DNA of 64,000 nt from JANSWY01 sp965243755 (lineage in GTDB: Bacteria; Bacteroidota; Bacteroidia; Cytophagales; Cyclobacteriaceae): NCBI GenBank assembly GCA_965243755.1, contig CBDEVW010000006.1:496001-560000 (forward strand), read 5' to 3'. Within the stretch, counting starts at the first letter, position 1; the number at the start of each line of letters is the position of its first letter. Positions 42,248-51,100 of the stretch are shown here, piece after piece. Position numbers and translations under genes: made by a program. Under the pieces are notes generated by a model that worked only from the letters and a program-made list of their open reading frames with translations, searched no databases and had not been told where the DNA came from.

Positions 42248-43453
42248 TTAAACCATTTCCAACGATTGATTAACAGTATTTTCAACTTCTATCAAATCAG
42301 ACATTAAACTAACAAATAAACCATCCGACGAACAATCATGTAAATCCTTCAGGTTTACTTTGCCGGTCTTGTAATAGTAACCTTCTGAAGCGTATGACTG
42401 GTAGTCTTCTAAAAACGGTATCGATTCGACCTTGCTGATATCATTACTGCTAACAAACACTTCCACCAATGCATTGATGTCATAAGATGCAGACGACTGT
42501 ACATTTCCATTATAGCTAAAACCTTTCAATACTGCCCGTAGATCAGCGTATACCGCACTTCCAGTAGGGTGGCTGCCAGCTCCTTTACCATACAGCAATT
42601 GCTGATTGGTAAAAGATCCGTTGATTTCAGCATAGTTGTTTTCCAGCTCGACACTATATGCGGTATTACTTTCATTGACAAAAGTTGGAGCTACATATGC
42701 AATCAGTTGATCTTTTATGATAGCAGATTTTGCCAGAAGTTTAATTTTTAGTCCCCTGTTGATGGCATACTTTACATCTTCACTTTTAATGGACCGAATG
42801 CCAAACATAGGAATGTGATCCACATTCACATCGATCCCATAGGCATGAGCTATTACCAACTTTAATTTGTATTTGGCATCAAATCCATCGATATCAGCCG
42901 TAGGATCGGTTTCTGCGAACCCAAGTTTTTGTGCCTCAAGCAATACCTCTTCGAATGATTTTCCTTCTTCATGTTGTTTAGTCAGGATGTAGTTGGTAGT
43001 GCCATTAAACACACCCTGTATTGATCGAATACTGTCAAATGAAAAATGATTCTGAAGGTTGGTAATCAATGGGATTGCGCCACAAACTGCTGCATCATAT
43101 AGTAATAACCCATTGGTTTCCTTCACGATATTGGTCAATTCCGTGAAATGAGTGGCAATCATTTTTTTATTGGCAGTGACTACCGGATAGCTGGCTAATA
43201 GCGCTCTTTTTACTATTCGGTAAGCCTCATCAGCATCATCGATCACCTCAACGATCATGTTAATATCAGGGTCATTGAAAATGACCTCCTGGTCTGTTGT
43301 GAACAGCTTTTTGTTTTCTCTTCCGGGCTTTTGAGGATTTTTTACGCAAATCTTTTTGATGGAAATGGGCTCACCTTCTACATGGTTTACAATTTCCTCC
43401 AGTCCTTTGCCCACACACCCATGGCCAAACAACCCTACAATTAATTCTTTCAT
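42248..43453 (-). CDS. hom: Homoserine dehydrogenase
   Basis: 401 residues. Reduces aspartate semialdehyde to homoserine, the branch point to methionine and threonine. NAD(P) motif GLFGHGCVGKGLEE at residues 8-21; catalytic domain with VTANKKMIA, GVFNGTTNYIL, LGFAETDPTADIDGFDAKYKL. A short ACT-like C-terminal part (about 320-395) may bind an effector. Its ATG overlaps the metX stop by 4 bp, so the two are translationally coupled: it supplies the substrate that MetX acetylates. The operon is preceded by a SAM riboswitch. Confidence 0.95.
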   Translation of the reverse strand: MKELIVGLFGHGCVGKGLEEIVNHVEGEPISIKKICVKNPQKPGRENKKLFTTDQEVIFNDPDINMIVEVIDDADEAYRIVKRALLASYPVVTANKKMIATHFTELTNIVKETNGLLLYDAAVCGAIPLITNLQNHFSFDSIRSIQGVFNGTTNYILTKQHEEGKSFEEVLLEAQKLGFAETDPTADIDGFDAKYKLKLVIAHAYGIDVNVDHIPMFGIRSIKSEDVKYAINRGLKIKLLAKSAIIKDQLIAYVAPTFVNESNTAYSVELENNYAEINGSFTNQQLLYGKGAGSHPTGSAVYADLRAVLKGFSYNGNVQSSASYDINALVEVFVSSNDISKVESIPFLEDYQSYASEGYYYKTGKVNLKDLHDCSSDGLFVSLMSDLIEVENTVNQSLEMV

Positions 43454-44505
43454 GCAGCTAATTCTTCTTTTACCTGGTGTTTTTTGCCAGTGTGTTTAAG
43501 GAAATCATTTAGAATTGGGGTGAGTTTCTCTGTTTCAGTCAGGAATCCGTCATGTCCATATCCCGATTCAATGATCTCTAAATGAGCGTTTTCAATATTG
43601 TTGAATAAATATACTTGTTCCTTCACCGGGAATAGATTGTCTGTATTAATGCTCACTATCAATGTTTCGGCAGTGATTTGTCCCAGAGCTTCCTTCACAG
43701 ATCCTCTTCCTCTACCCACATTGTGACTATCCATGGCTTTACTCAAATACCAGTAGGCAAATGCGTCAAACCTTTTGGCTAATTTTTCACCCTGGTAAAT
43801 CTGATAGCTACTGGCTTTGAACCCATCGATGGTCTCATTGTGCTCTTCCTTTTGAGACCGCTGATAAGTTTTGTAATCCCGGTAACTCAATAACGCCATA
43901 GATCTTGCTGCCTTCATACCGGCTAAACCGGCATTATCGTCTCTATTTTTCCATGTTGGGTCTACCTCTATCGCCATTCTTTGAGATTCATTAAATGCAA
44001 TACCCCATGGTGAATGCTGGGCGTTGGTTGCAACAGGTATCAGCCTTTCTATTAACGAAGGATTGGAAATGGCCCATTCCAAAACCTGCTGACCACCAAG
44101 ACTTCCTCCAATGAGCGTGTGAATCTTGTTAATTCCCAGAGATTTTCTAAGTAAATCCAATGAGGCCACAATGTCCCTGATGGTAAAAACAGGGAAGTCA
44201 TGGTAGAATGGTTCTTTTGTTTCGGGGTTTATGCTTAATGCACCCGTTGACCCATAGCATGAGCCCAGTATATTGGCGCAGATAATGAAATGTTTTTCCG
44301 GGTTTAAAGGTTTGCCTTTTCCGTACAGGCCCTTCCACCAATCGCTAACGTCAGAATTTGCTGTCAATGCATGGCAAACCCATATAACGTTATCTCCAGT
44401 TTCGTTTAACTGACCAGCCGTATGGTAGGCTAACTCAAAGCCAGGTAAAGTCTCCCCGGATTCCAGGGTAAATGTTTTTGTGTATTTGAAAATATGCTGA
44501 TCCAT
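43450..44505 (-). CDS. metX: Homoserine O-acetyltransferase
   Basis: 351 residues of the alpha/beta-hydrolase fold MetX family. Activates homoserine with acetyl-CoA for methionine synthesis. Nucleophile elbow GGSLGGQQ with Ser135, preceded by LIG; ILGSCYGSTGALSINP near 80 and the final histidine in SGYGHDGFLTE near 326 complete the triad with an aspartate in INTDNLFPVKEQ. Six bases upstream ends a 58-residue small frame, then a leader with riboswitch and Met/Cys mini-frame. The acyl specificity (acetyl vs succinyl) is assumed from the family in this phylum. Confidence 0.93.
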   Translation of the reverse strand: MDQHIFKYTKTFTLESGETLPGFELAYHTAGQLNETGDNVIWVCHALTANSDVSDWWKGLYGKGKPLNPEKHFIICANILGSCYGSTGALSINPETKEPFYHDFPVFTIRDIVASLDLLRKSLGINKIHTLIGGSLGGQQVLEWAISNPSLIERLIPVATNAQHSPWGIAFNESQRMAIEVDPTWKNRDDNAGLAGMKAARSMALLSYRDYKTYQRSQKEEHNETIDGFKASSYQIYQGEKLAKRFDAFAYWYLSKAMDSHNVGRGRGSVKEALGQITAETLIVSINTDNLFPVKEQVYLFNNIENAHLEIIESGYGHDGFLTETEKLTPILNDFLKHTGKKHQVKEELAA

Positions 44506-44511
44506 GTTGAC

Positions 44512-44688
44512 TTAAATATCTGCTATTACCTGTTTTTTGTATTTGGAGAAATCCAGGTCCTGAGAAAGGACAGATATGGTTTCTACTTTTCCTGGTTCAG
44601 CATACTTTGACTGCTGGCCTTGTGCCAGTGAATTGTTAAATTGATTAGCTGAATTATTGTTATAATTTGATTGACCGTTACCAGACAT
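44512..44688 (-). CDS. Small Asn/Gln-rich protein upstream of metX
   Basis: A 58-codon frame with ATG at 44688 and TAA at 44512-44514, only six bases before the metX start. Product: MSGNGQSNYNNNSANQFN..., low complexity at the N-terminus, then KYAEPGKVETISVLSQDLDF and KKQVIADI. No family recognised. The tight spacing suggests that translation runs into metX. It may be a true small protein or a translated leader that sets metX expression. Confidence 0.5.
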   Translation of the reverse strand: MSGNGQSNYNNNSANQFNNSLAQGQQSKYAEPGKVETISVLSQDLDFSKYKKQVIADI

Positions 44689-44758
44689 ATCTTTGTGATT
44701 TTTTGTTCAAAAGAAGTTTAATTGAATAGTAAAGAATACAGCGGTGGCATTCTCTAAT

Positions 44759-44790
44759 GTAAATCCTGAGATTGAGTATACAGAATTTAC
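44759..44790 (-). promoter_or_regulatory. Second leader hairpin
   Basis: On the minus strand GTAAATTCTG and CAGGATTTAC form a ten-base stem with one G-U pair, directly behind the Cys-codon hairpin. It could be the alternative structure of an attenuator; no T run follows, so antitermination versus translation control stays open. Confidence 0.4.
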
Positions 44791-44791
44791 G

Positions 44792-44813
44792 GTGTTGTTA
44801 GCAACAACAACAC
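44792..44813 (-). promoter_or_regulatory. Leader hairpin formed by the Cys codons
   Basis: GTGTTGTT and AACAACAC pair over eight bases (loop six). Its first arm is made of the Cys codons of the MCMCCCC frame, so a ribosome on those codons would open it. Confidence 0.5.
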
Positions 44814-44821
44814 ATACACAT
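44798..44821 (-). CDS. Leader peptide MCMCCCC (candidate Met/Cys attenuator)
   Basis: ATG TGT ATG TGT TGT TGT TGC followed by TAA: seven codons, five Cys and two Met. It lies between the SAM riboswitch and the metX operon. Chance occurrence of such composition exactly in a sulfur amino-acid leader is unlikely. It would sense shortage of charged tRNA-Cys (and tRNA-Met) through ribosome stalling. Confidence 0.55.
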   Translation of the reverse strand: MCMCCCC

Positions 44822-44928
44822 CCTGGCCCTTAGGTTAATGAAATTAGGGAATTGAAACAGGAATGATTTGTTCTTGGATTTCGTACTTGATTTACGACCT
44901 TCGAATAGATTTTTCATCGTTCATTATC

Positions 44929-45036
44929 ATTTATATTCTCCCGGATGTTTACGGGATCAGGAATTGGCACCTTTCGGAACACCCGCAGGTTGCCAGAGGG
45001 TCATTGAGCCTGTCTCTCGCCTCTTCTTTATAAACT
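44929..45036 (-). promoter_or_regulatory. SAM riboswitch (SAM-I/S-box type)
   Basis: On the minus strand the S-box order is readable: AAGAAGAGGCGAGAGAC, then GGCTCAATGACCCTCTGGCAACC, then CGAAAGGTGCCAATTCCTGA. The words GGCAACC and GGTGCCAATTCC are the conserved core of SAM-I aptamers. The outer helix P1 pairs TTTATA with TATAAA. It lies upstream of the 58-residue frame, metX and hom, which make methionine precursors, so high SAM should lower their expression. The output is not obvious: no clear intrinsic terminator follows. Confidence 0.88.
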
Positions 45037-45197
45037 ATAGCTCAAATGGATTTGAACTAATCGTCGTACCACAAAACTATAGACAGATGGTTTCTAGTTC
45101 CAAATAAAAACGGAAATATTTTATAAAATGATGGAAATATTTTTTTGATTCAATCAATAATACAGCCAAAAACGAATAAATATTTCAATAAAATGAC

Positions 45198-45758
45198 TTA
45201 ATCATTGAATTGATTCATGGTTCTTTGTGCTCCTATTGTACAAAATGAAAGTATCATTTCGCAGGCTTTGTCCATTTTGGTAGGTAGTTCGTCAAGTTCA
45301 TTTCGGCTAAAACTCTCTAAAACATAGTCTACCTGGCGGCCCTTAGGGAAGTCGTCACCAATACCAAATTTGATGCGGGAATAGTTTTGACCCCCTGTCA
45401 TTGCCTCAATGTTTTTGAGTCCATTGTGCCCTGCACTTGAGCCTTTTGTTCGGAGGCGCAGGTTGCCAAAGGGGAGTGCCAGGTCATCCACAATTACCAG
45501 TAGATTTTCTTTTGGGATTTTAAGCTCCTGCAGCCAATAGTTTATCGCCTTGCCACTGAGATTCATGTAGGTGGTGGGCTTGATCAGGTGAATAGATCTT
45601 CCTTTGTATTTTAATTCGGATTTGTAGGCATGCCTTTCTGTTTTAAATGAAACGCCATGCTCGTCAGCCATCCTGTCAAGTACCAGAAAGCCTATGTTGT
45701 GACGGGTGAGTTCATATTCCGGTCCTATGTTACCTAGTCCTGCTACCAAATATTTCAT
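45198..45758 (-). CDS. pth: Peptidyl-tRNA hydrolase
   Basis: 186 residues, the usual length. Releases peptides from prematurely dropped peptidyl-tRNA. MKYLVAGLGNIGPEYELTRHNIGF contains the catalytic His20 and Asn10; KPTTYMNLSGKAI, VDDLALPFGNLRLRTKGSSAGHNGLKNI (read as family motifs) and RIKFGIGDD follow. Transcribed with rplY and prs upstream, though a terminator hairpin lies between rplY and pth. Ordinary housekeeping gene. Confidence 0.95.
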   Translation of the reverse strand: MKYLVAGLGNIGPEYELTRHNIGFLVLDRMADEHGVSFKTERHAYKSELKYKGRSIHLIKPTTYMNLSGKAINYWLQELKIPKENLLVIVDDLALPFGNLRLRTKGSSAGHNGLKNIEAMTGGQNYSRIKFGIGDDFPKGRQVDYVLESFSRNELDELPTKMDKACEMILSFCTIGAQRTMNQFND

Positions 45759-45783
45759 GATGCAATGTTAAAAAATTAGCGCA

Positions 45784-45814
45784 AAAAAAATCCTGCCCTT
45801 GTACAGAGCAGGAT
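45784..45814 (-). terminator. Terminator of rplY
   Basis: ATCCTGC and GCAGGAT (45790-45796, 45808-45814) form the stem; on the minus strand eight T residues follow. Located between rplY and pth. Confidence 0.8.
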
Positions 45815-45838
45815 CTGATTTTATTGTCTTGAAAAAGA

Positions 45839-46438
45839 TTATTCAGCACCTGCTTCTTCCTCTTCCTCCAATTCTTCAGCGCTCTTACCTCTGAGTGCTC
45901 TAGGAACTTCTACTGAGCAAATAGAAACCAATGGGCTGTTGATGATGTCGAAGTTGCCAGTAGCCACTTCTCCAACTTTCACCGATTTACCCAAAGATAG
46001 TTTGCTTACGTCAACATCGATAAAGTCAGGCATGTCGTTTGGCAGTGCCTCAACTCTTAGTTTTCGTTGCTTCATGATCAATTTACCTCCAGCCTGAACA
46101 CCAGGAGCAGATCCTTGTATTCTCACCGGGATATCCATTTTTGCTTTCTTATCATCTTGTAGAAGTAAGAAATCAGCATGTAGGATCATTTCACTTACCG
46201 GGTGAAATTGAATGTCCTGAAGTATACATCTGTACTCATCCCCCTCAATGTTAAGGTTTACAAAGTGAGCATTTGGTGTGTATACCAGATCTCTAAACAA
46301 AATTGTCGGAGCAGCAAAGTGCACTTGCTCTTTACCACCATAGAGTACGCCTGGAACCATCCCTTCAGCTCTTAACCTTTTAGCTTCAGTCTTTCCGAGA
46401 TTTGCTCTTTTATACCCTATAATCTCTAAAGTTTTCAT
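45839..46438 (-). CDS. rplY: 50S ribosomal protein L25/general stress protein Ctc
   Basis: 199 residues: N-terminal L25 5S-rRNA-binding domain (MKTLEIIGYKRANLGKTEAKRLRAEG..VPGVLYGG) and a C-terminal TL5/Ctc beta domain (about 100-180), ending in an acidic tail AEELEEEEEAGAE. This long form is common in Bacteroidota. It lies 11 bp behind the prs stop, so prs and rplY are one transcript, as in many members of the phylum. Confidence 0.95.
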   Translation of the reverse strand: MKTLEIIGYKRANLGKTEAKRLRAEGMVPGVLYGGKEQVHFAAPTILFRDLVYTPNAHFVNLNIEGDEYRCILQDIQFHPVSEMILHADFLLLQDDKKAKMDIPVRIQGSAPGVQAGGKLIMKQRKLRVEALPNDMPDFIDVDVSKLSLGKSVKVGEVATGNFDIINSPLVSICSVEVPRALRGKSAEELEEEEEAGAE

Positions 46439-46449
46439 TTGATGTATGA

Positions 46450-47379
46450 TTAATTAATAAATAATGAACTTATTGATTCGTGATCATGGATTTTCCTGAT
46501 CGCTTTGGAGAACAGGTCCGCAACTGTCAAAACTTTGATTTTGTTGCTTTTCTGAACCTGAGGAATAGTATCTGTTATGATTAATTCCTCCAGCTCTGAG
46601 TTCTCAATATTTTCAAATGCTTTTCCTGAAAGTACGCCGTGTGTACATACGGCCCTCACGGAACGCGCACCTTTTTCTTTTAATAGATCTGCTGCTTTGC
46701 AGATGGTTCCGGCGGTATCTACGATATCATCTACCAATATCACATCCCCATCGGTTACATCACCAATTACCTGCATAGAAGCTACTTCGTTGGCCCTTTT
46801 TCGATGTTTATCACATACCACCATGTCCACCTGGAAGTATTTGGCATAGCTTCTTGCTCTTGCTGTTCCACCTACATCCGGCGTTGCAAATATGAGGTTC
46901 TCAAGCTTAAGGCTTTTAATGTATGGGACAAGTATTGCAGAACCATTCAGGTGATCCACAGGTATGTCAAAAAAGCCTTGTATCTGTCCGGCATGTAAAT
47001 CGCATGTCATCAATCGATTTGCACCGGCAGAAGTGAGTACATTGGCCATTAATTTAGCTGCAATAGATACCCTTGGTTTGTCTTTTCTGTCTTGCCTGGC
47101 ATATCCAAAGTAGGGGACAACAACAGTCACATACGCAGCACTTGCTCTTCGGGCTGCATCAATCATCAGGAGCAATTCCATGATTGCATCGGAAGAGTGG
47201 CAGGTCGATTGAATCAGGAAAACGTCACAACCTCTAACGGATTCGTCGAAGTAGAATGATAACTCTCCGTCACTGAACTTCTGAGAAGTACATTTACCCA
47301 GCGGTTTACCGTAAAATGAGGAAATTTTTTCTGCCAGATCTTTGGAACCTGAACCTGCGAAGATTTTTACTGATGACAT
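46450..47379 (-). CDS. prs: Ribose-phosphate pyrophosphokinase
   Basis: 309 residues. Makes PRPP from ribose-5-phosphate and ATP for nucleotide, His and Trp synthesis. N-terminus VKIFAGSGSKDLAEKI, flexible loop region VVPYFGYARQDRKDKPRVSI, DLHAGQIQGFF, and the PRPP-binding loop VILVDDIVDTAGTI are all typical class I features. First gene of the prs-rplY unit. Complete. Confidence 0.96.
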   Translation of the reverse strand: MSSVKIFAGSGSKDLAEKISSFYGKPLGKCTSQKFSDGELSFYFDESVRGCDVFLIQSTCHSSDAIMELLLMIDAARRASAAYVTVVVPYFGYARQDRKDKPRVSIAAKLMANVLTSAGANRLMTCDLHAGQIQGFFDIPVDHLNGSAILVPYIKSLKLENLIFATPDVGGTARARSYAKYFQVDMVVCDKHRKRANEVASMQVIGDVTDGDVILVDDIVDTAGTICKAADLLKEKGARSVRAVCTHGVLSGKAFENIENSELEELIITDTIPQVQKSNKIKVLTVADLFSKAIRKIHDHESISSLFIN

Positions 47380-47402
47380 TGACCCAATTGCAGTTTTAAA
47401 AT

Positions 47403-47433
47403 AAATAATCCCGGAAATCTCCGGGATTATTTT
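47403..47433. terminator. Terminator-like hairpin between tRNA-Gln and prs
   Basis: AAATAATCCCGG and CCGGGATTATTT form a perfect twelve-base stem with a six-base loop just behind the tRNA 3' end. T-rich on both sides, so it may work in both directions; for the minus-strand tRNA it is correctly placed. Confidence 0.7.
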
Positions 47434-47436
47434 TGG

Positions 47437-47509
47437 TTGTCCGACTAGGGCTCGAACCTAGACTCTTCTGAACCAAAATCAGACGTGTTGCCAGTTACAC
47501 CATCGGACA
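47437..47509 (-). tRNA. tRNA-Gln (TTG)
   Basis: 73-base cloverleaf: acceptor TGTCCGA/TCGGACA, anticodon stem CTGA/TCAG with loop TTTTGGT (anticodon TTG) and T arm CTAGGTTCGAGCCCTAG. The bases after the discriminator happen to read CCA, probably by chance. Confidence 0.93.
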
Positions 47510-47633
47510 ATTTTGATACCCCTTATTTTGGGAGTACAAAAGTAGTTATTTGTTTCAATTAATGAAATGTAAGGTCAAATTTTTGTTAAAAAAATGCATT
47601 AAAATTTCCATTCATTTCTTGACTATCTGATTT

Positions 47634-48149
47634 TCAGGGAAATATCCTTGTTAGTGTGGTTATGATTTCTTCATGTTGTGGAAATTGTTCGATCAATTCT
47701 TTGCGATCTGCTAATTCAAAATCCATAAAATCAAAACCAGGAGCTACGGTACAGCCTACCAACCCATATTCACCATGCTTATTAACCCGAGAGGCAAACC
47801 AGCACTCTGCAGGAATTACAGCCTGAAAGACCTCTCCGTTTTCTATATTTCGTCCCAATTTGATTTTCTCCAGCACACCATTTGGTTTAATGGTGAATAT
47901 TTCAATCATGTCACCTTCATAGAAATGCCACATTTCATCGGATTTGATACGGTGAAATGCTGAAAAGTTACCTTGTTCCAAAAGGAAATATATCCCTGTA
48001 GAAGCGGTTCTCGCTCCAGGAAAACGGTCTGGAAGACCACTTCGCGAGATGACATCTCCAGACCGGTAAGTCTCTTTGAAATAACCACCTTCAGGATGTG
48101 GCTGCAGATCGAATTTTTTGACCAATAATTCTTTGGTTGCCACTTGCAT
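47634..48149 (-). CDS. Cupin family protein (DUF985)
   Basis: 171 residues with a single cupin barrel of the DUF985 type: LQPHPEGGYFKETYRS at the start, STGIYFLLEQGNFSAFHRIKSDEMWHFYEGD (the His and Glu residues of the metal site), and AVIPAECWFASRV, VGCTVAPGFDFMDFELADR. Molecular function of the family is uncertain (sugar or small-molecule binding). Lies between purL and tRNA-Gln on the same strand, 37 bp upstream of the purL stop end. Confidence 0.88.
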   Translation of the reverse strand: MQVATKELLVKKFDLQPHPEGGYFKETYRSGDVISRSGLPDRFPGARTASTGIYFLLEQGNFSAFHRIKSDEMWHFYEGDMIEIFTIKPNGVLEKIKLGRNIENGEVFQAVIPAECWFASRVNKHGEYGLVGCTVAPGFDFMDFELADRKELIEQFPQHEEIITTLTRIFP

Positions 48150-48186
48150 GTTTAATTATTTTATTAAATCAACTGATAAGAAGCAA

Positions 48187-51100
48187 TTATTGAGCATTTA
48201 CGGTGGTAACAGATTTCACCCAGTCATAAGCATCCCGAAATGCTATTAACCATGGCGTAACTTCATGGTTGAGCTTTCCATCCGGATAGTGAGGCCAGTT
48301 CCATGGAAACATGCTTCTTTCCAAATGTGGCATGATGGCAACATGGCGCCCATCTGCGGAGGCCACCGCTGCAGCGTCGAAATCGGAACCATTTGGATTA
48401 GCCGGGTAACCATGATAGCTAAACCGCGCAATAATGTTGAATTCCTTCTCATCACCAGGTAGATCAAATCTTCCCTCTCCATGGGCCGACCAAATACCAA
48501 GTGTAGTGTCTGCTAAGTTTTTGAAAAGAATGGTATTGTTGGGGGCAATATCTACCGTGGTGAACTGGCATTCAAATTTACCAGACTTGTTATGTTTCAT
48601 TGTTGGGTGATCTTGTCGGTCCTTATAGATCAGCCCCAACTCCATCATCAACTGACAGCCATTGCAAACTCCAAGGCTGATGGTGTCTTTTCTGCTGTAG
48701 AAGTTCTCTAGAGCACCTTTCGCTTTAGGGTTATGCAGGAATGTTCCTGCCCAGCCTTTGGCACTACCCAACACATCTGAATTGGAAAACCCTCCAACAA
48801 AAACGATTAAATTGATGTCACTCAGGTCTTCCCTACCTGCAACCAGGTCAGTCATGTGCACATCTTTCACATCAAATCCTGCCATGTGCATCATATAGGC
48901 CATTTCCCTTTCGGAATTAGATCCTTTCTCACGAATAATCGCCGCTTTTATCCCTGATTTGTTGGTGCGATTGAAGCTCAAGTTCAATGAGGTCACCTGA
49001 CCATCAAATCCGGCAGGGAAACGGTATTTTAAAGGTTGCTTTCCAATGTTAGATGCTCTTTCGTCGGCTAGGTTTACAGTAGATTGCTCCCTATCAAGCA
49101 ACTGAGAAGTCTTAAACCACAATGCTCTTTTTTCAGCCACATCAAAAGTGAGGTCGCTTACTTTGATAACACCCTCATTGTTGACCTGGCCTATAATCAC
49201 AGCACCTAGTTCTGATTGCAATTGGGCTGCTGTTTCGTCACTATCTACCTGTAGGATGAGTGCCGGACTCTCATTGAAAAATGCCTGAACGATATCCCTG
49301 GCACCAATACCCGATAAATCAATGTCCATCCCCAGATTGCTTGTTGGGAAACACATTTCCAGCAATGTTGTGATGATTCCACCAGAAGACACATCGTGAC
49401 CAGCCAGAATTTTACCCTCATTAATTAGTTGTTGTACTTGCTGAAATACTTTTTTGAAGTATTCGGTATCCGATATTGTTGGAGTAGTGCTTCCTACCTT
49501 ATTGAGTACCTGAGCCAGACTTGAACCCCCCAGTTCCAGATTAGCTCCCAGGTTAATGTATAATATGCGGCTTTGGTCAGATTGTTTTACGTCCGGGTTG
49601 ACTGTTTTTCTGATATCACTTACCTCACCCACAGATGATATGATGACTGTTCCCGGGGAATACACTACTTCACCATCAGGATATTTCTGTGTCATGGAGA
49701 GTGAATCTTTTCCGGTTGGGATGTTGATTCCTAATGCAATAGCAAAATCGCTCACTCCCTTTACTGCCTGATATAGTCTGGCATTTTCACCCTCGTTTTT
49801 TGCTGGCCACATCCAGTTGGCGCTTAGAGAAACTCCTTTCAGCCCGTCAGTAAGAGGCGCCCAAATGAGGTTGGTTAAAGCTTCTGCAATAGCTAGCCGG
49901 CTTCCAGCAACAGGATCGGTCAGCGCACTAACGGGAGCATGACCTATGGAAGTTGCAACACCGCGGTGATTCTTATAATCAAGGGCCATCACCGATACGT
50001 TATTTAATGGGAGTTGAATTTCACCAGTTGTTTGTTGTGTGGCAACTCTACCTGTAACACATCGGTCCACTTTGTTGGTGAGCCAATCTTTACAGGCCAC
50101 TGCTTCCAGTTGCAGTACATCATTCAGGTACTTTTCAGCCTGAGCAACATCATATGTTACCTCACTGAATTGACTTTTGTCCGCTGAATCATTTAATATC
50201 GTTTTAGGAGAGGAACCGAACATATGACTCAATTCCCAGTCCATAGGATTTTTACCTGTTTTCTTGTTTTCGAAGGTAAAGCGATGATCACTGGTAGTTT
50301 CACCGACGGTATACATTGGAGCTCTTTCTCGTTCAGCGATCAGCTCCAGTTTTTTCAGGTTTTCCTGTTTCATTACCAGACCCATTCGCTCCTGACTCTC
50401 ATTACCGATGATTTCTTTGTCGGATAGGGTAGGATCACCTACTGGGAGTTTATTCACGTCTATTTTACCTCCAGTATCTTCTACGAGTTCCGACAAGCAA
50501 TTGAGATGCCCCCCGGCTCCATGGTCATGGATAGAGATAATGGGGTTTTCATCTTCCTCTGCCAGTCCACGGATGGCATTGGCCACTCGTTTTTGCATTT
50601 CCGGGTTGGCTCTCTGCACGGCATTTAGTTCAATAGAACTGCCGAATTCTCCTGTATTTACTGAAGAAACTGCGCCTCCACCCATTCCAATGCGGTAATT
50701 GTCTCCACCAAGGACTACAATTTTTTCTCCCGGTGCTACTTTTTGTTTGAGCGCATTTTTCTTTTTGCCGTATCCAATGCCACCAGCAAGCATGATTACT
50801 TTATCGAAACCATATTTTTTGCCGTTTTCTTGATGTTCAAAAGTTAATACACTTCCGCAGATCAGTGGCTGCCCAAACTTATTCCCAAAATCTGAAGCGC
50901 CATTGGATGCTTTGATAAGGATGTTTTTAGGGGTTTGATAAAGCCATTTTCTTTCCGGCAAGCCATTTTCCCAGGCTCGACCATCTTCAAGCCTGCTGTA
51001 TGAGGTCATGTACACAGCTGTACCAGCCAAAGGCAAACTAGCTTGACCACCAGCAAGGCGGTCTCTGATTTCACCCCCCGATCCTGTTGCAGCACCATTA

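Noticed and set aside
44868..45107. Plus-strand 79-codon frame over the riboswitch
   Set aside because: It runs antisense through the SAM aptamer and shows no protein family features.
47434..47436. Encoded CCA end of tRNA-Gln
   Set aside because: The other tRNA in the window lacks CCA and the three bases are part of the T/G-rich flank of the hairpin, so chance is likely.
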